Shown here piece by piece: positions 8,941-17,892 of a DNA stretch of 64,000 nucleotides (within the stretch, counting starts at the first letter, position 1; every line of letters starts with the position of its first letter). Below the pieces are notes generated by a model. It saw only the letters and a list, made by a program, of their open reading frames with translations. It was not told the DNA's origin and did no database searches. Where the stretch lies: contig NZ_WVVW01000009.1 in the NCBI RefSeq assembly GCF_009857815.1, positions 1 to 64,000 of the forward strand. Direction: 5' to 3'. This DNA comes from Pseudomaricurvus sp. HS19 (GTDB lineage Bacteria > Pseudomonadota > Gammaproteobacteria > Pseudomonadales > Cellvibrionaceae). The translations under genes and the position numbers were made by a program.

Positions 8941-9888
8941 ATGTCTCTCTGGCAACCTTCGGCTTCCCTGCCCCAGCTGCAACAGCGCGCGCAACTTAAC
9001 CACTACCTGCGGAATTTCTTTGCTGACCGCCATGTGCTGGAAGTGGAAGTGCCGGCGCTCTCCCGGGCGGCGGTGAGCGACCCCCACATCGACAGTATTA
9101 ACGCTTCGGTGTGTGGCGAGACCCTCTACCTGCAAACCTCGCCCGAGTTTTTCCTCAAGCGCTTACTGGCGGCGGGCAGTGGTGATGTCTACAGCCTGGG
9201 ACGCGTATTTCGCAATGGTGAGGCCGGCCGTCGCCACAACCCGGAGTTCACCATGCTGGAGTGGTACCGGGTTGGCTGGGACGATCAGCGGTTGATGGAC
9301 GAAGTGGCCGACCTGCTGCATGGCTGCCTGACCCTCGGCAGCACACAGCGGTTGAGTTACCAGGAGTTGTTTGAGCGCGAGCTGGGAATCGATCCCCACG
9401 TTGCCGGTGCGGCGGAGCTGGAGGGGCTGGTAAAGACACACATCGAGATTGACCTGCAGAGTGACGATCGCGATCTGTGGCTCGACCTGCTGATGAGCCA
9501 TGTGCTGGAGCCGTGCATGGGTGACGGGCTGGTGTTGCTCTATGATTTCCCGGCTTCGCAAGCGGCGCTGGCCCGCCTGGGTACCAATGCCCGCGGGCAG
9601 TCAGTGGCAAAGCGCTTTGAAGCCTATGTGGGTGGCATTGAGTTGGCCAACGGCTACTGGGAACTGTGCGACGCCGACGAGCAGGCCGCGCGCCTGCAGC
9701 GCGATCTGCACAAGCGGCAAACTCTGGGCCTGCCCCAATACCCCGTCGACCAGCATCTGCTGCAGGCGCTGGCCGCCGGCATGCCGGACTGCGCCGGTGT
9801 GGCCATGGGGGTGGATCGCCTGTTGATGTTGCAGGGCAGCTGCGACGATATCCGTAAGTTGCTGGCGTTTCCGTTTGAGAGGGTTTGA
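8941..9888 (+). CDS. epmA: EF-P lysine lysyltransferase (GenX/PoxA)
   Basis: A paralogue of class II lysyl-tRNA synthetase without the anticodon-binding domain. It attaches beta-lysine made by EpmB to Lys34 of EF-P. The 315-residue protein shows class II motifs: motif 2 around GRVFRNGEAGRRHNPEFTMLEWYR and motif 3 near GVAMGVDRLLML. The length is typical for EpmA (about 325). It starts at ATG 8941, MSLWQPSASL. It probably forms an operon with efp. Confidence 0.95.
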   Translation: MSLWQPSASLPQLQQRAQLNHYLRNFFADRHVLEVEVPALSRAAVSDPHIDSINASVCGETLYLQTSPEFFLKRLLAAGSGDVYSLGRVFRNGEAGRRHNPEFTMLEWYRVGWDDQRLMDEVADLLHGCLTLGSTQRLSYQELFERELGIDPHVAGAAELEGLVKTHIEIDLQSDDRDLWLDLLMSHVLEPCMGDGLVLLYDFPASQAALARLGTNARGQSVAKRFEAYVGGIELANGYWELCDADEQAARLQRDLHKRQTLGLPQYPVDQHLLQALAAGMPDCAGVAMGVDRLLMLQGSCDDIRKLLAFPFERV

Positions 9889-9892
9889 GAGC

Positions 9893-10000
9893 AGGACGCT
9901 GCGCTTACCAGTACAGAGGTTACAGGACGTTTCACTGCAGGTGGTTCAACGGGGGTGGCCCTGTAGCGAAGCGTCCTACCCCCCTGTAGCTCTGCGTCCT
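9893..10000. repeat. 17-bp repeats between convergent epmA and cysE
   Basis: CTGTAGCGAAGCGTCCT lies at 9961-9977 and a variant, CTGTAGCTCTGCGTCCT, at 9984-10000, followed by GAATCCTG, exactly as after the first copy near 150-174. An inverted, degenerate copy (AGGACGCTGCGCTTACCAG) starts at 9895, so a hairpin across the gap is possible. The direct copies end ten bases from the cysE stop. Confidence 0.7.
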
Positions 10001-10010
10001 GAATCCTGAT

Positions 10011-10811
10011 TTATATCCCCTGATTCATCGCCCGTGAGGGCTCATCGTCCACCGGTCCGACTTCCTTCGCTGGCACACCTGCCACCGCAGTGCGCTCGGG
10101 CACCGCTTTCAGCACCACACTACCGGCGCACACCTTGGCGCCGCGTCCGACTTCGATATTGCCGAGAATCTTGGCGCCCGGGCCGATCATGACGCCGGCG
10201 CGGATTTTGGGATGGCGATCGCCACTCTCCTTGCCGGTACCGCCCAGGGTGACGGACTGCATGATCGAGACGTTGTCCTCCACCACCGCGGTTTCACCGA
10301 TCACAATACCGGTGGCGTGATCCAGCATGATGCCCTTGCCGATGCGGGCCGCCGGGTGGATATCCACACCAAAAGCGACGGAGATACGGTTTTGCAGGAA
10401 CAGCGCCAGTTCGCGGCGGTTGTGCTGCCACAGCCAGTGACTGACCCGGTGGGCCTGCAGGGCGTGGTAGCCCTTGAAGAACAGGAAGGGGGTGGAGAGG
10501 TTGTCACAGGCGGAGTCCCGCTCCATCACTGCCAGCAGGTCGGCGCGGGCGGCGGCGCTTAGCGACGGGTCCGCTTCCAGTGCCAGCTGCACCACTTCGC
10601 GGATCTGCATGGCCGAGGCGGCCGGAGTGTCCAGCTTGTTGGCCAGGTGGAAGCTGAGGGCGTCTTCCAGGCGCGAGTGGTTGAGGATTGTGGCATGGAA
10701 AAAACTGGCCAGAATCGGTTCTTCCGCGGCCTGCTGGGCGGTCTCCTGGCGAATGGTCTGCCAGATCTCGTCCTTGGCCGGATCGGGCAGGCGACTGTCC
10801 GGGAAGTTCAT
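10011..10811 (-). CDS. cysE: Serine O-acetyltransferase
   Basis: Makes O-acetylserine from serine and acetyl-CoA, the first committed step of cysteine synthesis. The 266-residue protein has an N-terminal helical domain and a C-terminal left-handed beta-helix of hexapeptide repeats (about residues 140-250). The active-site segments LDHATGIVIGETAVV and GDRHPKI are present. The chain ends in isoleucine (MNQGI), like the E. coli C-terminus that inserts into the CysK active site, so it probably forms the cysteine synthase complex. The ATG at 10811 has GAGGAG eight bases upstream; longer in-frame extensions are not conserved. Serine supply comes from serB in the same region. Confidence 0.95.
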   Translation of the reverse strand: MNFPDSRLPDPAKDEIWQTIRQETAQQAAEEPILASFFHATILNHSRLEDALSFHLANKLDTPAASAMQIREVVQLALEADPSLSAAARADLLAVMERDSACDNLSTPFLFFKGYHALQAHRVSHWLWQHNRRELALFLQNRISVAFGVDIHPAARIGKGIMLDHATGIVIGETAVVEDNVSIMQSVTLGGTGKESGDRHPKIRAGVMIGPGAKILGNIEVGRGAKVCAGSVVLKAVPERTAVAGVPAKEVGPVDDEPSRAMNQGI

Positions 10812-11070
10812 GGGCGGCTCCTCAGTGAAAAACGGGGCGATTATCCCGCTTTCGGTGTGACTGTTGCAAATGTGACAAAGAGATCGGAATGGACGACGGT
10901 AACCATGAGTTCGGGTGACTGTGCTGGCGCTCTCGCGGGAGGAGCATATGACGCGGAGCCTCAGTATGAGTTTGGTTCGTGTTGTGGATATGAACAAGTT
11001 GAATTGCGGTGGGGCTGCCAGAGCGTGGTCCGGGGTGGGCCGTAGTCTGGTTTCTCCCGGGCGTCATGGG

Positions 11071-11335
11071 CCCCCGCCTGCGCGGGGGCGACGGAGAGGA
11101 TAGTGATCGGTAACTGCCGGGTGGTGATGGCAGGGCAGGTGACCGGAGCCTCAGCGGCGCAGTTCCCGGACATAACCCGCATCAGAGTCATTCCCGCGCA
11201 GGCAGGAATCCATAGATCATTTACTGAATCTTCAATCCCGCCAACTCGTTCTTCCCGCGCAGGCGGGAATCCAGGCTCCGGTAGCCTTCCGCCAGAGCAG
11301 TCACTGCGTGTCATTCCCGCGCAGGCGGGAATCCA
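11071..11335. repeat. Cluster of REP-like palindromes
   Basis: Three copies of a 24-26-bp unit with the palindromic core TTCCCGCGCAGGCGGGAA (one core mismatch in the first) lie at 11187-11212, 11250-11273 and 11310-11335, spaced 61-63 bp. A related hairpin (CCCCCGCCTGCGCGGGGG) stands alone at 11071-11088. The gap between cysE and srkA otherwise holds only the cysE promoter region; I see no gene in it. Confidence 0.85.
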
Positions 11336-11396
11336 TATCCTGCCAGGCTTTGGGCCTGAGTCAGGACGGTCTGGATGGGCGAATCGGGCGCACCAT

Positions 11397-12389
11397 CTAA
11401 AACATCGGCATTTCCAGTGGTGGCTCCTGCAGCGCCGCCAGCTGTTCCCGCAAGGTCAGGATATGGTCCGACCAGTAGCGCTGGGTGTTAAACCAGGGGA
11501 AGTTGTGGGGGAAGGCCGGATCTTCCCAGCGGCGGGCGAGCCAGGCGCTGTAGTGCATGATGCGCAGGGTGCGCAGTGGCTCAATCAGGTTCAGCTCGGC
11601 GCCATTAAAGGGACAGAATTGGCGGTAGCCCCGCAGTATGGCCTCCAGCTGCACCTGTTGCTGCGGGCGCTCGCCGGAGAGCAGCATCCACAGGTCCTGA
11701 ATCGCCGGGCCCGAGCGGCAATCGTCGAAGTCGACAAAGTTGGGGGCGTCGTCGCGCCAGAGGATATTGCCCGGGTGGCAGTCGCCGTGCAGGCGCAGGG
11801 TTTCAAAGCGGGTGGCGGCAAAACGTTGCTCGACAATTTTCAGCAGATCCTGCGCCAGGGTGCGGTAGGCGGTTTCCAGCTCCATGGGGATAAACTGCTG
11901 TTGCAACAGAAATTCCATGCTCTCCACGCCGTAACTCTGTATGTCGATGGCGGGGCGGTGAAGGAAGGGTTTCTCGTATCCCTGGTTGTGCAGGCGCGCC
12001 ATAAAGCGACCCATCACTTCCAGGTTGTTGAGGTTATCCAGCTCCGGCGCGTGGCCGCCACGGCGCTCAAACAGTGCGAACAGAAAGTCGCCGTGCTGGT
12101 GCAGGGTCGTGCCGTTGCTGTCGGCCATGGGCGGCACCACCGGCAGCTCCATCTCCACCAGCTCGAGGCAGAAGTCGTGCTCCTCCTGAATCTGCTCCCG
12201 GCTCCAGCGGTGGGGGCGGTAGAACTTGGCAATCAGCGGCTGGGCATCGTCGATGCCCACCTGATAGACTCGGTTCTCGTAGCTGTTAAGCGCCAGAATG
12301 CGGCCGTCACAGTAGTAACCCATGGATTCCACCGCATCCAGTACGGAGTCTGGTGTGAGGGCATCGTAGGGGTGGGTTGTTTCGCTCAT
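11397..12389 (-). CDS. srkA: Stress response kinase A (YihE)
   Basis: A small Ser/Thr protein kinase of the aminoglycoside-phosphotransferase fold, known in E. coli as part of the Cpx response and linked to survival of stress. The 330-residue length matches E. coli SrkA (328). The catalytic loop HGDCHPGN and the metal-binding VDFDD are present, near residues 200-222. The ATG at 12389 (MSETTHPYDAL) was chosen because SrkA homologues start close to this point; in-frame codons continue upstream to 12461 and beyond. Confidence 0.92.
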   Translation of the reverse strand: MSETTHPYDALTPDSVLDAVESMGYYCDGRILALNSYENRVYQVGIDDAQPLIAKFYRPHRWSREQIQEEHDFCLELVEMELPVVPPMADSNGTTLHQHGDFLFALFERRGGHAPELDNLNNLEVMGRFMARLHNQGYEKPFLHRPAIDIQSYGVESMEFLLQQQFIPMELETAYRTLAQDLLKIVEQRFAATRFETLRLHGDCHPGNILWRDDAPNFVDFDDCRSGPAIQDLWMLLSGERPQQQVQLEAILRGYRQFCPFNGAELNLIEPLRTLRIMHYSAWLARRWEDPAFPHNFPWFNTQRYWSDHILTLREQLAALQEPPLEMPMF

Positions 12390-12584
12390 GGGTCTGTCGG
12401 CTGCCTCTGGTAAACGGCGCTCAGTTTGGCGGAACTCGCTGGCAGGGTCTAGCATCGTCATTGAGATGGCCGCTTTAAGGATGTTGGTGATAACGGTTAG
12501 GCCAATCCCGTTGGCTGATGTCCGGACAGGAGTCCGGTGGGCAGGGATTGGGACATTGGATTGCAATATCAGGGAATGACAGGG

Positions 12585-13019
12585 ATGAAGATAATAATTG
12601 GTGTAGCCGTGCTGCTGCTGGCGGCTTTTTTGTTTTTCAGGAACAACCGTTCAGTGGCTGGCAGTCATGGGCGCACGGTTCGTCCCGGCGCCTCGTTAAA
12701 TCCGAAATCGGGTCGGGCGCAGCCTGCCCCCAGGCCCTATCGTGCCACCTCAATTGTACCGGGCACCAACGCCTGCGGCGCGGTAGCAGAACTGCAGGAG
12801 ACCCGCTTCCTGGACGCGCAAGGCGCGACGCCGGCCTTGCCGCTGGAAGGTTGTGACGCAGGAAGCTGCCAGTGCCGCTACGCTCATCACACCGACCGTC
12901 GCGACAGCAGCGACGACCGGCGCCTGGCCGGTCAGCTGCAATCCCAGCTTTATGAGGCCAACAGCGGTGATGAGCGTCGTCAACGCCGTCGTGGCCGTCG
13001 TCGACGGGACCTGAACTAG
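12585..13019 (+). CDS. Small membrane-anchored protein of unknown function
   Basis: A 144-residue protein. An N-terminal hydrophobic segment (MKIIIGVAVLLLAAFLFF) is a membrane anchor or uncleaved signal. After a Pro/Arg-rich linker comes a compact motif with four cysteines and CRYAHHTDRRDSSDDRR, then a very basic, Arg-rich tail. The start at 12585 has AGGGA nine bases upstream; an in-frame ATG at 12576 is possible. I recall similar short proteins with a CxCRYxHHxDRR motif in pseudomonads, but no function. The Cys/His cluster could bind a metal. Confidence 0.7.
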   Translation: MKIIIGVAVLLLAAFLFFRNNRSVAGSHGRTVRPGASLNPKSGRAQPAPRPYRATSIVPGTNACGAVAELQETRFLDAQGATPALPLEGCDAGSCQCRYAHHTDRRDSSDDRRLAGQLQSQLYEANSGDERRQRRRGRRRRDLN

Positions 13020-13054
13020 TCCGCCAGGCTCCGGTTGGCCGCTCGGGTAAGGCA

Positions 13055-13837
13055 TTACGCCAGTTCAGGCCCGCATCGGAGTCGATGTGGTTTCGGCGTG
13101 CGGGTCAGGCACCATACATCCACGCGTGCGGCGCCGGCATCCCGCAGCAGCTGGCTCAGTAAGCGCGCGCTGGCGCCGGTGGTCACCACATCGTCGATCA
13201 GCGCCAGGTGACGGCCACTCAGGAGCGAGTGCATTCGCGGCCGCACCTCAAAGCAGTCGCGCAGGTTGTGCAGCCGCTCACGTCGGCTGAGGCTTTTTTG
13301 CGCCTGGCCGGCGGCAACTCTCTGCAGGGCCATCAGCGCCGGGATGCCTGTCTGCTGGCTGAGTCGATGGCTCATCCAGGCGGCCTGGTTGAAGCCGCGC
13401 TGCAGCTGCGCCCGCCAGTGCATGGGGGTGGGTATCAGCAGGTCGGGGCGCGGGCCATTCCCATAATGCGCTTCTACAACCTTCGCCAACCGCCAGAGCA
13501 GCAGTTCCCCGGCCGTGAGGTCAGCGTTGTGTTTAAACACATTGAGCCAGTCGCTGGCCGGCGGGGTGTGATCGCCTGCGCAGAGGGTATGGTAGAACGC
13601 CGGCGACTGCTGCAGGCATTCGCCGCAGATCTCACCACTGCCGGGCAGGGGCAGGGCGCAGCGCCGACAGCGATGAGGGGCGGGGGTGCTGATGGCGTGA
13701 CAGGCATGACAGACGGGAGTCCCGGAGAAGAGACCGCAGAGGCGGCAGGGCTGGGGAATCGGGATGGGGGAGAGTAGCCGGGTGAGCAGCGGAGAGAGTC
13801 GCCGGGTGAGTCGCCGGTAGAGAGGCACGCAGGACAT
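13055..13837 (-). CDS. comF: ComF-family phosphoribosyltransferase-like protein
   Basis: A 260-residue protein with an N-terminal zinc-ribbon-like region (CRLCGLF, CHACH, CRRC, CGEC, about residues 32-78) and a C-terminal type I phosphoribosyltransferase fold. The PRPP-binding signature LIDDVVTTGAS is near residues 215-225. ComF/GntX proteins are needed for DNA uptake in naturally competent bacteria and for growth on DNA; the enzymatic substrate is not settled. It diverges from bioB, the usual place in gammaproteobacteria. The symbol follows the family name. Confidence 0.88.
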   Translation of the reverse strand: MSCVPLYRRLTRRLSPLLTRLLSPIPIPQPCRLCGLFSGTPVCHACHAISTPAPHRCRRCALPLPGSGEICGECLQQSPAFYHTLCAGDHTPPASDWLNVFKHNADLTAGELLLWRLAKVVEAHYGNGPRPDLLIPTPMHWRAQLQRGFNQAAWMSHRLSQQTGIPALMALQRVAAGQAQKSLSRRERLHNLRDCFEVRPRMHSLLSGRHLALIDDVVTTGASARLLSQLLRDAGAARVDVWCLTRTPKPHRLRCGPELA

Positions 13838-13848
13838 CCTTGTATGGT

Positions 13849-13902
13849 TAGTTAACCTTGTTTCGGATTTTTGGTTGACAGGTTCATCCAGAGCCTTATC
13901 AT
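13849..13902 (+). promoter_or_regulatory. bioB promoter with BirA-type operator
   Basis: TAGTTAACC (13849-13857) and GGTTGACAG (13873-13881) form an inverted repeat with 15 bases between, close to the BirA consensus TTGTTAACC-N14/15-GGTTAACAA (seven or more of nine in each half). The right half overlaps a strong -35 box, TTGACA (13875-13880), followed at 16 bp by TATCAT (13897-13902). Biotin-bound BirA should therefore block transcription of the bio operon. Confidence 0.75.
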
Positions 13903-14004
13903 GCGGACATTCACAGCTTTATTTTTAACCAATCCATGGCCTGGAGCCGGCGTCCGCACGCCAGCCCAGACAGCCGTAAAGAGCCTAACAGGGTGATTCA
14001 GATT

Positions 14005-15060
14005 ATGGGCGCCACTGCCGACACTATCCGCCACGACTGGACCCGGGAAGAGATCAACGCACTGTTCGATCTGCCCTTTAACGACCTGATGTTTCAGGCG
14101 CAGGTGGTGCATCGCCAGTTCTTCAATCCCAACGAAGTGCAGATCAGTACCCTCTGCTCCATCAAGACCGGCGCCTGCCCTGAGGATTGCAAATACTGCC
14201 CCCAGAGTGCCCGCTACGACACCGGCCTGGAAAAAGAGCAGTTGATGAAAGTAGAAAAGGTGGTGGAAGAGGCCCGGGCCGCGAAAAACAGTGGCGCCAC
14301 CCGCTTCTGCATGGGTGCCGCCTGGCGCTCGCCGAAGAAAAAGGACATGCCCTACGTCACCTCCATGGTGCGTCAGGTGAAGGCGCTGGGCCTGGAGACC
14401 TGCATGACCCTCGGTATGCTGAAAGAGGAGCAGGCCCAGGAGCTGGCAGAGGCCGGCCTGGATTACTACAACCACAACCTGGACACCTCGCCGGAATTTT
14501 ACGGTGACATTATCACCACCCGCACCTATGAGGATCGTCTCAACACCCTCTCCAATGTACGCGCTGCCGGTATGAAGGTGTGCAGCGGCGGCATCGTGGG
14601 TATGGGTGAGCAGCAGAAAGACCGTGCCGGTCTCCTGCACCAGCTGGCCACCATGCCGCAGCACCCGGACTCCGTGCCGATCAACATGCTGGTGCGTGTT
14701 GAAGGTACTCCGCTGGCGGACCAGGCTGACCTGGACCCGTTTGATTTTATCCGCACCATCGCCGTGGCCCGTATCCTCATGCCCCGGTCCCATGTGCGTC
14801 TCTCCGCTGGTCGCGAGGAGATGAACGAGCAGATGCAGGCGATGGCCTTTATGGCCGGTGCCAACTCCATCTTCTACGGTGAGAAGTTGCTGACCACGCC
14901 CAACCCGGAAGCCAACAAGGATATGGCGCTGCTCAACCGTCTTGGTATCAACACCGAGAAGTACGAAGTGGAGCAGGATGAGGCGGAGCAGGAAGAGGTG
15001 CTGCGCCAGTCCATGGAAGCGGCCCGCAACGACCAGTTCTTCTACGACGCCGCCAAGTAA
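14005..15060 (+). CDS. bioB: Biotin synthase
   Basis: Radical-SAM enzyme that inserts sulfur into dethiobiotin. The 351-residue protein has the [4Fe-4S] motif [11 protein letters not shown] and the conserved residues of the auxiliary [2Fe-2S] cluster, with the typical YNHNLDTS segment. The ATG at 14005 ([12 protein letters not shown]) fits the length of E. coli BioB (346); an upstream GTG at 13994 is possible. First gene of the bio operon, behind the BirA-type operator. Confidence 0.96.
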   Translation: MGATADTIRHDWTREEINALFDLPFNDLMFQAQVVHRQFFNPNEVQISTLCSIKTGACPEDCKYCPQSARYDTGLEKEQLMKVEKVVEEARAAKNSGATRFCMGAAWRSPKKKDMPYVTSMVRQVKALGLETCMTLGMLKEEQAQELAEAGLDYYNHNLDTSPEFYGDIITTRTYEDRLNTLSNVRAAGMKVCSGGIVGMGEQQKDRAGLLHQLATMPQHPDSVPINMLVRVEGTPLADQADLDPFDFIRTIAVARILMPRSHVRLSAGREEMNEQMQAMAFMAGANSIFYGEKLLTTPNPEANKDMALLNRLGINTEKYEVEQDEAEQEEVLRQSMEAARNDQFFYDAAK

Positions 15061-15106
15061 GCGGCGTCATTCTCCGGCACAGATTTCAGTAAAAGGCAGC
15101 TCCGCC

Positions 15107-16288
15107 ATGTCGTCGATGGATCAGCTTCTGGCGCAGGCACTGGCAGAGCGGCAGCAGCACAACCTCTACCGCCGCCGTACCACCATCGACTCTCCCCAGG
15201 GAGCCCACGTGGTGGTGGATGGCGAGACCCTGCTCAATTTCTGCAGCAATGACTACCTGGGACTGGCCAACCACCCGCACCTGAAAATCGCCATGAAGCA
15301 GGCGGCCGACACCTACGGCGTGGGCAGCGGCGCTTCTCACCTGGTGTGCGGTCACTCCCGCGAACACCACGCCCTCGAAGAGGAGCTGGCTGCCTTTACC
15401 GGCCGCGACCGGGCGCTGCTGTTCTCCACCGGTTACATGGCCAACATGGGCACTATCAACGCCCTGGTGGGCAAGGGTGACGGGGTTTTCGAAGACAAGC
15501 TCAATCACGCTTCGCTGCTGGATGGCGGACTGCTCAGCGGTGCTCGTTTCCAGCGTTTCCTGCACAACGACAACGACGACCTGCAGCGCAAGCTCAGCAG
15601 CAGTGACGCCAGCCGCAAGCTGGTGGTGGTGGACGGTGTCTTCAGTATGGACGGTGATATCGCTCCGCTGGCTGAGCAGGCGCAGGTGTGTGCGGCGCAG
15701 GACGCCTGGTTGATGGTGGATGACGCCCACGGTTTCGGCGTGCTGGGCGACAGCGGCGCCGGGGTGTTGGAACACTGCGGTCTCACCCAGCAGCAGGTGC
15801 CGGTACTGATGGGCACCCTGGGCAAGGCGCTGGGCTCCTTTGGCGCCTTTGTGGCGGGCAGTGAGACCCTGATCGAATACCTGATCCAGGAGGCGCGTCC
15901 CTATATTTACACCACTGCCATGCCGGCGGCTGTGGCGGCAGCAACCCGCGCCAGCCTTCGATTGATCAGTGATGAGAGCTGGCGGCGCGATCACCTGCAG
16001 CAGTTGATCGCCCAGTTCCGCGCCGGCGCTGAGCAGCTGGGACTGCAATTGATGCCCTCGCAGACTGCTATCCAGCCGCTGGTGATTGGGGCGGCGGATC
16101 GCGCCATGGCGGCGGCTGCGGCGCTGCGGGAGAAAGGATTCTGGGTCGGTGCTATTCGTCCGCCCACGGTTCCCGCCGGCACGTCCCGCCTGCGCATCAC
16201 CCTGTCGGCAGTACACACCTTTGAGCAGCTGGAGCAGCTGCTACAGGCACTCTCCAGTGTACTGGCGGAGCTGCCAGACGATGGTTGA
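15107..16288 (+). CDS. bioF: 8-amino-7-oxononanoate synthase
   Basis: PLP enzyme that condenses pimeloyl-ACP (or -CoA) with alanine. The 393-residue protein shows [10 protein letters not shown] near the start, the PLP-contacting [10 protein letters not shown] and the lysine segment [13 protein letters not shown]. Start ATG 15107 follows AAAAGG; a second ATG nine bases on is equally in frame. It lies 46 bases after bioB and overlaps the next gene by eight bases, which indicates translational coupling. Confidence 0.95.
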   Translation: MSSMDQLLAQALAERQQHNLYRRRTTIDSPQGAHVVVDGETLLNFCSNDYLGLANHPHLKIAMKQAADTYGVGSGASHLVCGHSREHHALEEELAAFTGRDRALLFSTGYMANMGTINALVGKGDGVFEDKLNHASLLDGGLLSGARFQRFLHNDNDDLQRKLSSSDASRKLVVVDGVFSMDGDIAPLAEQAQVCAAQDAWLMVDDAHGFGVLGDSGAGVLEHCGLTQQQVPVLMGTLGKALGSFGAFVAGSETLIEYLIQEARPYIYTTAMPAAVAAATRASLRLISDESWRRDHLQQLIAQFRAGAEQLGLQLMPSQTAIQPLVIGAADRAMAAAAALREKGFWVGAIRPPTVPAGTSRLRITLSAVHTFEQLEQLLQALSSVLAELPDDG

Positions 16289-17879
16289 AGCAATGCGTAT
16301 CGCGGTGGAGCGATTGCCGGCGACGCAGAGGCTGCGTCCGGAACCCCTGGTGCTGCTGCACGGCTGGGGCAGCGATACCCGCAGCTGGGAACCGCTGTTG
16401 CCGGCACTGAATTACCACTACGACCTGCTGCTGGTCTCCCTGCCCGGCTTTCATGGAAAGAATGGTGGCAGTGAAGTCTGCGAGTCGATGGATAGCTGGC
16501 TGGCTGAACTACAACGGCAGCTGCCCGAGCGCTACCTGCTGGTGGGGTGGTCACTGGGGGGCATGCTGGCGTTGCAGCTGGCGGCACGGGAACCGAAACG
16601 GGTACTGGGCCTGATCACCCTGGCCAGCAATCTCTGCTTCGTGGCCCGGGATGACTGGCCTCAGGCGATGCCCGAGGACACCTTTGCCGGCTTCTACGAC
16701 AGCTTTGGCGCTGCCGCGGCGGCGACCCTCAAACGCTTTGCCGGCCTGATGGCCAAGGGTGCCGGTGAGCAGGAGCGGGAGCTGTTGAAAACGCTGCGAC
16801 AGCTCAGCGCTTCCTCGGCAGAGGGCCGGGAGATGACCGCCTGGCAACAAGGGCTGCAGTGGTTGCAGCAACTGGATAATCGCGCGGCGTTTGCGCAACT
16901 CACCCAACCCGGCCTGCACCTGCTGGCCGCCGACGATGCGCTGGTACCGGCGCAAGTGGAGGAGGATATGGCACAGCTCAACCTGCTACAGCGTGTGGAC
17001 GTGGTCAGCGACAGTTGCCATGCCCTGCACTGGCAGCGCACCGACGAGGTGGCGGCACGGGTAACGGAGTTTGTGGAACAGATCCACTACACGGTGGATA
17101 AAGCCAGTGTGGCACAATCCTTCGGGCGTGCTGCCCACAGTTACGATTCAGTGGCGGGTTTGCAGCGCGATATCGGCCATAACCTGTTGCGCCAGATCGA
17201 TACAAGCGCACAGGTGGCCGATCGCTGGCTGGATCTGGGCTGCGGCACCGGCTATTTCGAGCCGCACTTGTGCCGGCAGCTGGACCTGCCGGGCCAGAAC
17301 CTGATTGCGCTGGATCTCTCCCACGGCATGCTGCAGTTCGCGCGAGAGGAACGTGGCGGCGATTACCTGTGGCTGTGCGGCGATGCCGAGTCACTGCCGC
17401 TGGCGGACAACTCGGTGGACGGTATCTTCTCCACCCTCGCTATCCAGTGGTGCAGCGATTTGCCGGCACTGTTTGCCGAATTGCAGCGGGTGCTCAAGCC
17501 CGGTGGCCGGGCCTATCTCGCCACCCTGGGCCCGGGCACCCTGCGTGAGCTGCGTGCGGCCTGGAGTCAGGTGGATCAGTTTACCCATGTGAACCGTTTT
17601 GCCAGTGAGCAGCAGGTGCGGGCGGGCGTTGAGAGCTCAGGCCTGCAATTGCTGCAGTGGCAGGGTGAAGAGATGGTGCTGCGCTACAGCGAAGTGCGGC
17701 AGCTCACCCATGAGCTGAAGGCGTTGGGTGCCCACAATATGAACCACGGCCGCGCCAGCGGTTTGACCGGACGCCAGCGCCTGCAGGCCTTTAAGCTGGC
17801 CTACGAGAATTTCCGTCAGGCGGACGGACTGCTGCCCGCCACCTATGACGTGTTTTACCTGCAACTTCTGAAACATTGA
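16281..17879 (+). CDS. bioHC: Bifunctional BioH-BioC: pimeloyl-ACP methyl ester esterase and malonyl-ACP methyltransferase
   Basis: One 532-residue chain holds both enzymes that open and close pimelate synthesis. Residues 1 to about 265 are an alpha/beta hydrolase like BioH: oxyanion LLHGWG, nucleophile Ser91 in GWSLGG, an Asp in [10 protein letters not shown] and a His in SCHALHW. From about residue 272 ([18 protein letters not shown]) a BioC methyltransferase follows, with SAM motif [11 protein letters not shown] near 317. BioC methylates malonyl-ACP so it can enter fatty acid synthesis; BioH removes the methyl ester at the pimeloyl stage. A fused BioHC is known from Saccharophagus degradans. 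No frameshift or stop separates the halves. Confidence 0.94.
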   Translation: MVEAMRIAVERLPATQRLRPEPLVLLHGWGSDTRSWEPLLPALNYHYDLLLVSLPGFHGKNGGSEVCESMDSWLAELQRQLPERYLLVGWSLGGMLALQLAAREPKRVLGLITLASNLCFVARDDWPQAMPEDTFAGFYDSFGAAAAATLKRFAGLMAKGAGEQERELLKTLRQLSASSAEGREMTAWQQGLQWLQQLDNRAAFAQLTQPGLHLLAADDALVPAQVEEDMAQLNLLQRVDVVSDSCHALHWQRTDEVAARVTEFVEQIHYTVDKASVAQSFGRAAHSYDSVAGLQRDIGHNLLRQIDTSAQVADRWLDLGCGTGYFEPHLCRQLDLPGQNLIALDLSHGMLQFAREERGGDYLWLCGDAESLPLADNSVDGIFSTLAIQWCSDLPALFAELQRVLKPGGRAYLATLGPGTLRELRAAWSQVDQFTHVNRFASEQQVRAGVESSGLQLLQWQGEEMVLRYSEVRQLTHELKALGAHNMNHGRASGLTGRQRLQAFKLAYENFRQADGLLPATYDVFYLQLLKH

Positions 17880-17892
17880 GACCGACTGTTCC

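Noticed and set aside
11187-11335. Second CRISPR-like array with 61-63-bp period
   Set aside because: Same dispersed palindrome family; only three imperfect units with uneven spacing and no cas genes.
16281-17879. Two separate genes bioH and bioC
   Set aside because: The frame is continuous and no stop, start with ribosome-binding site or frameshift lies at the junction near 17090; a single fused gene is better supported.
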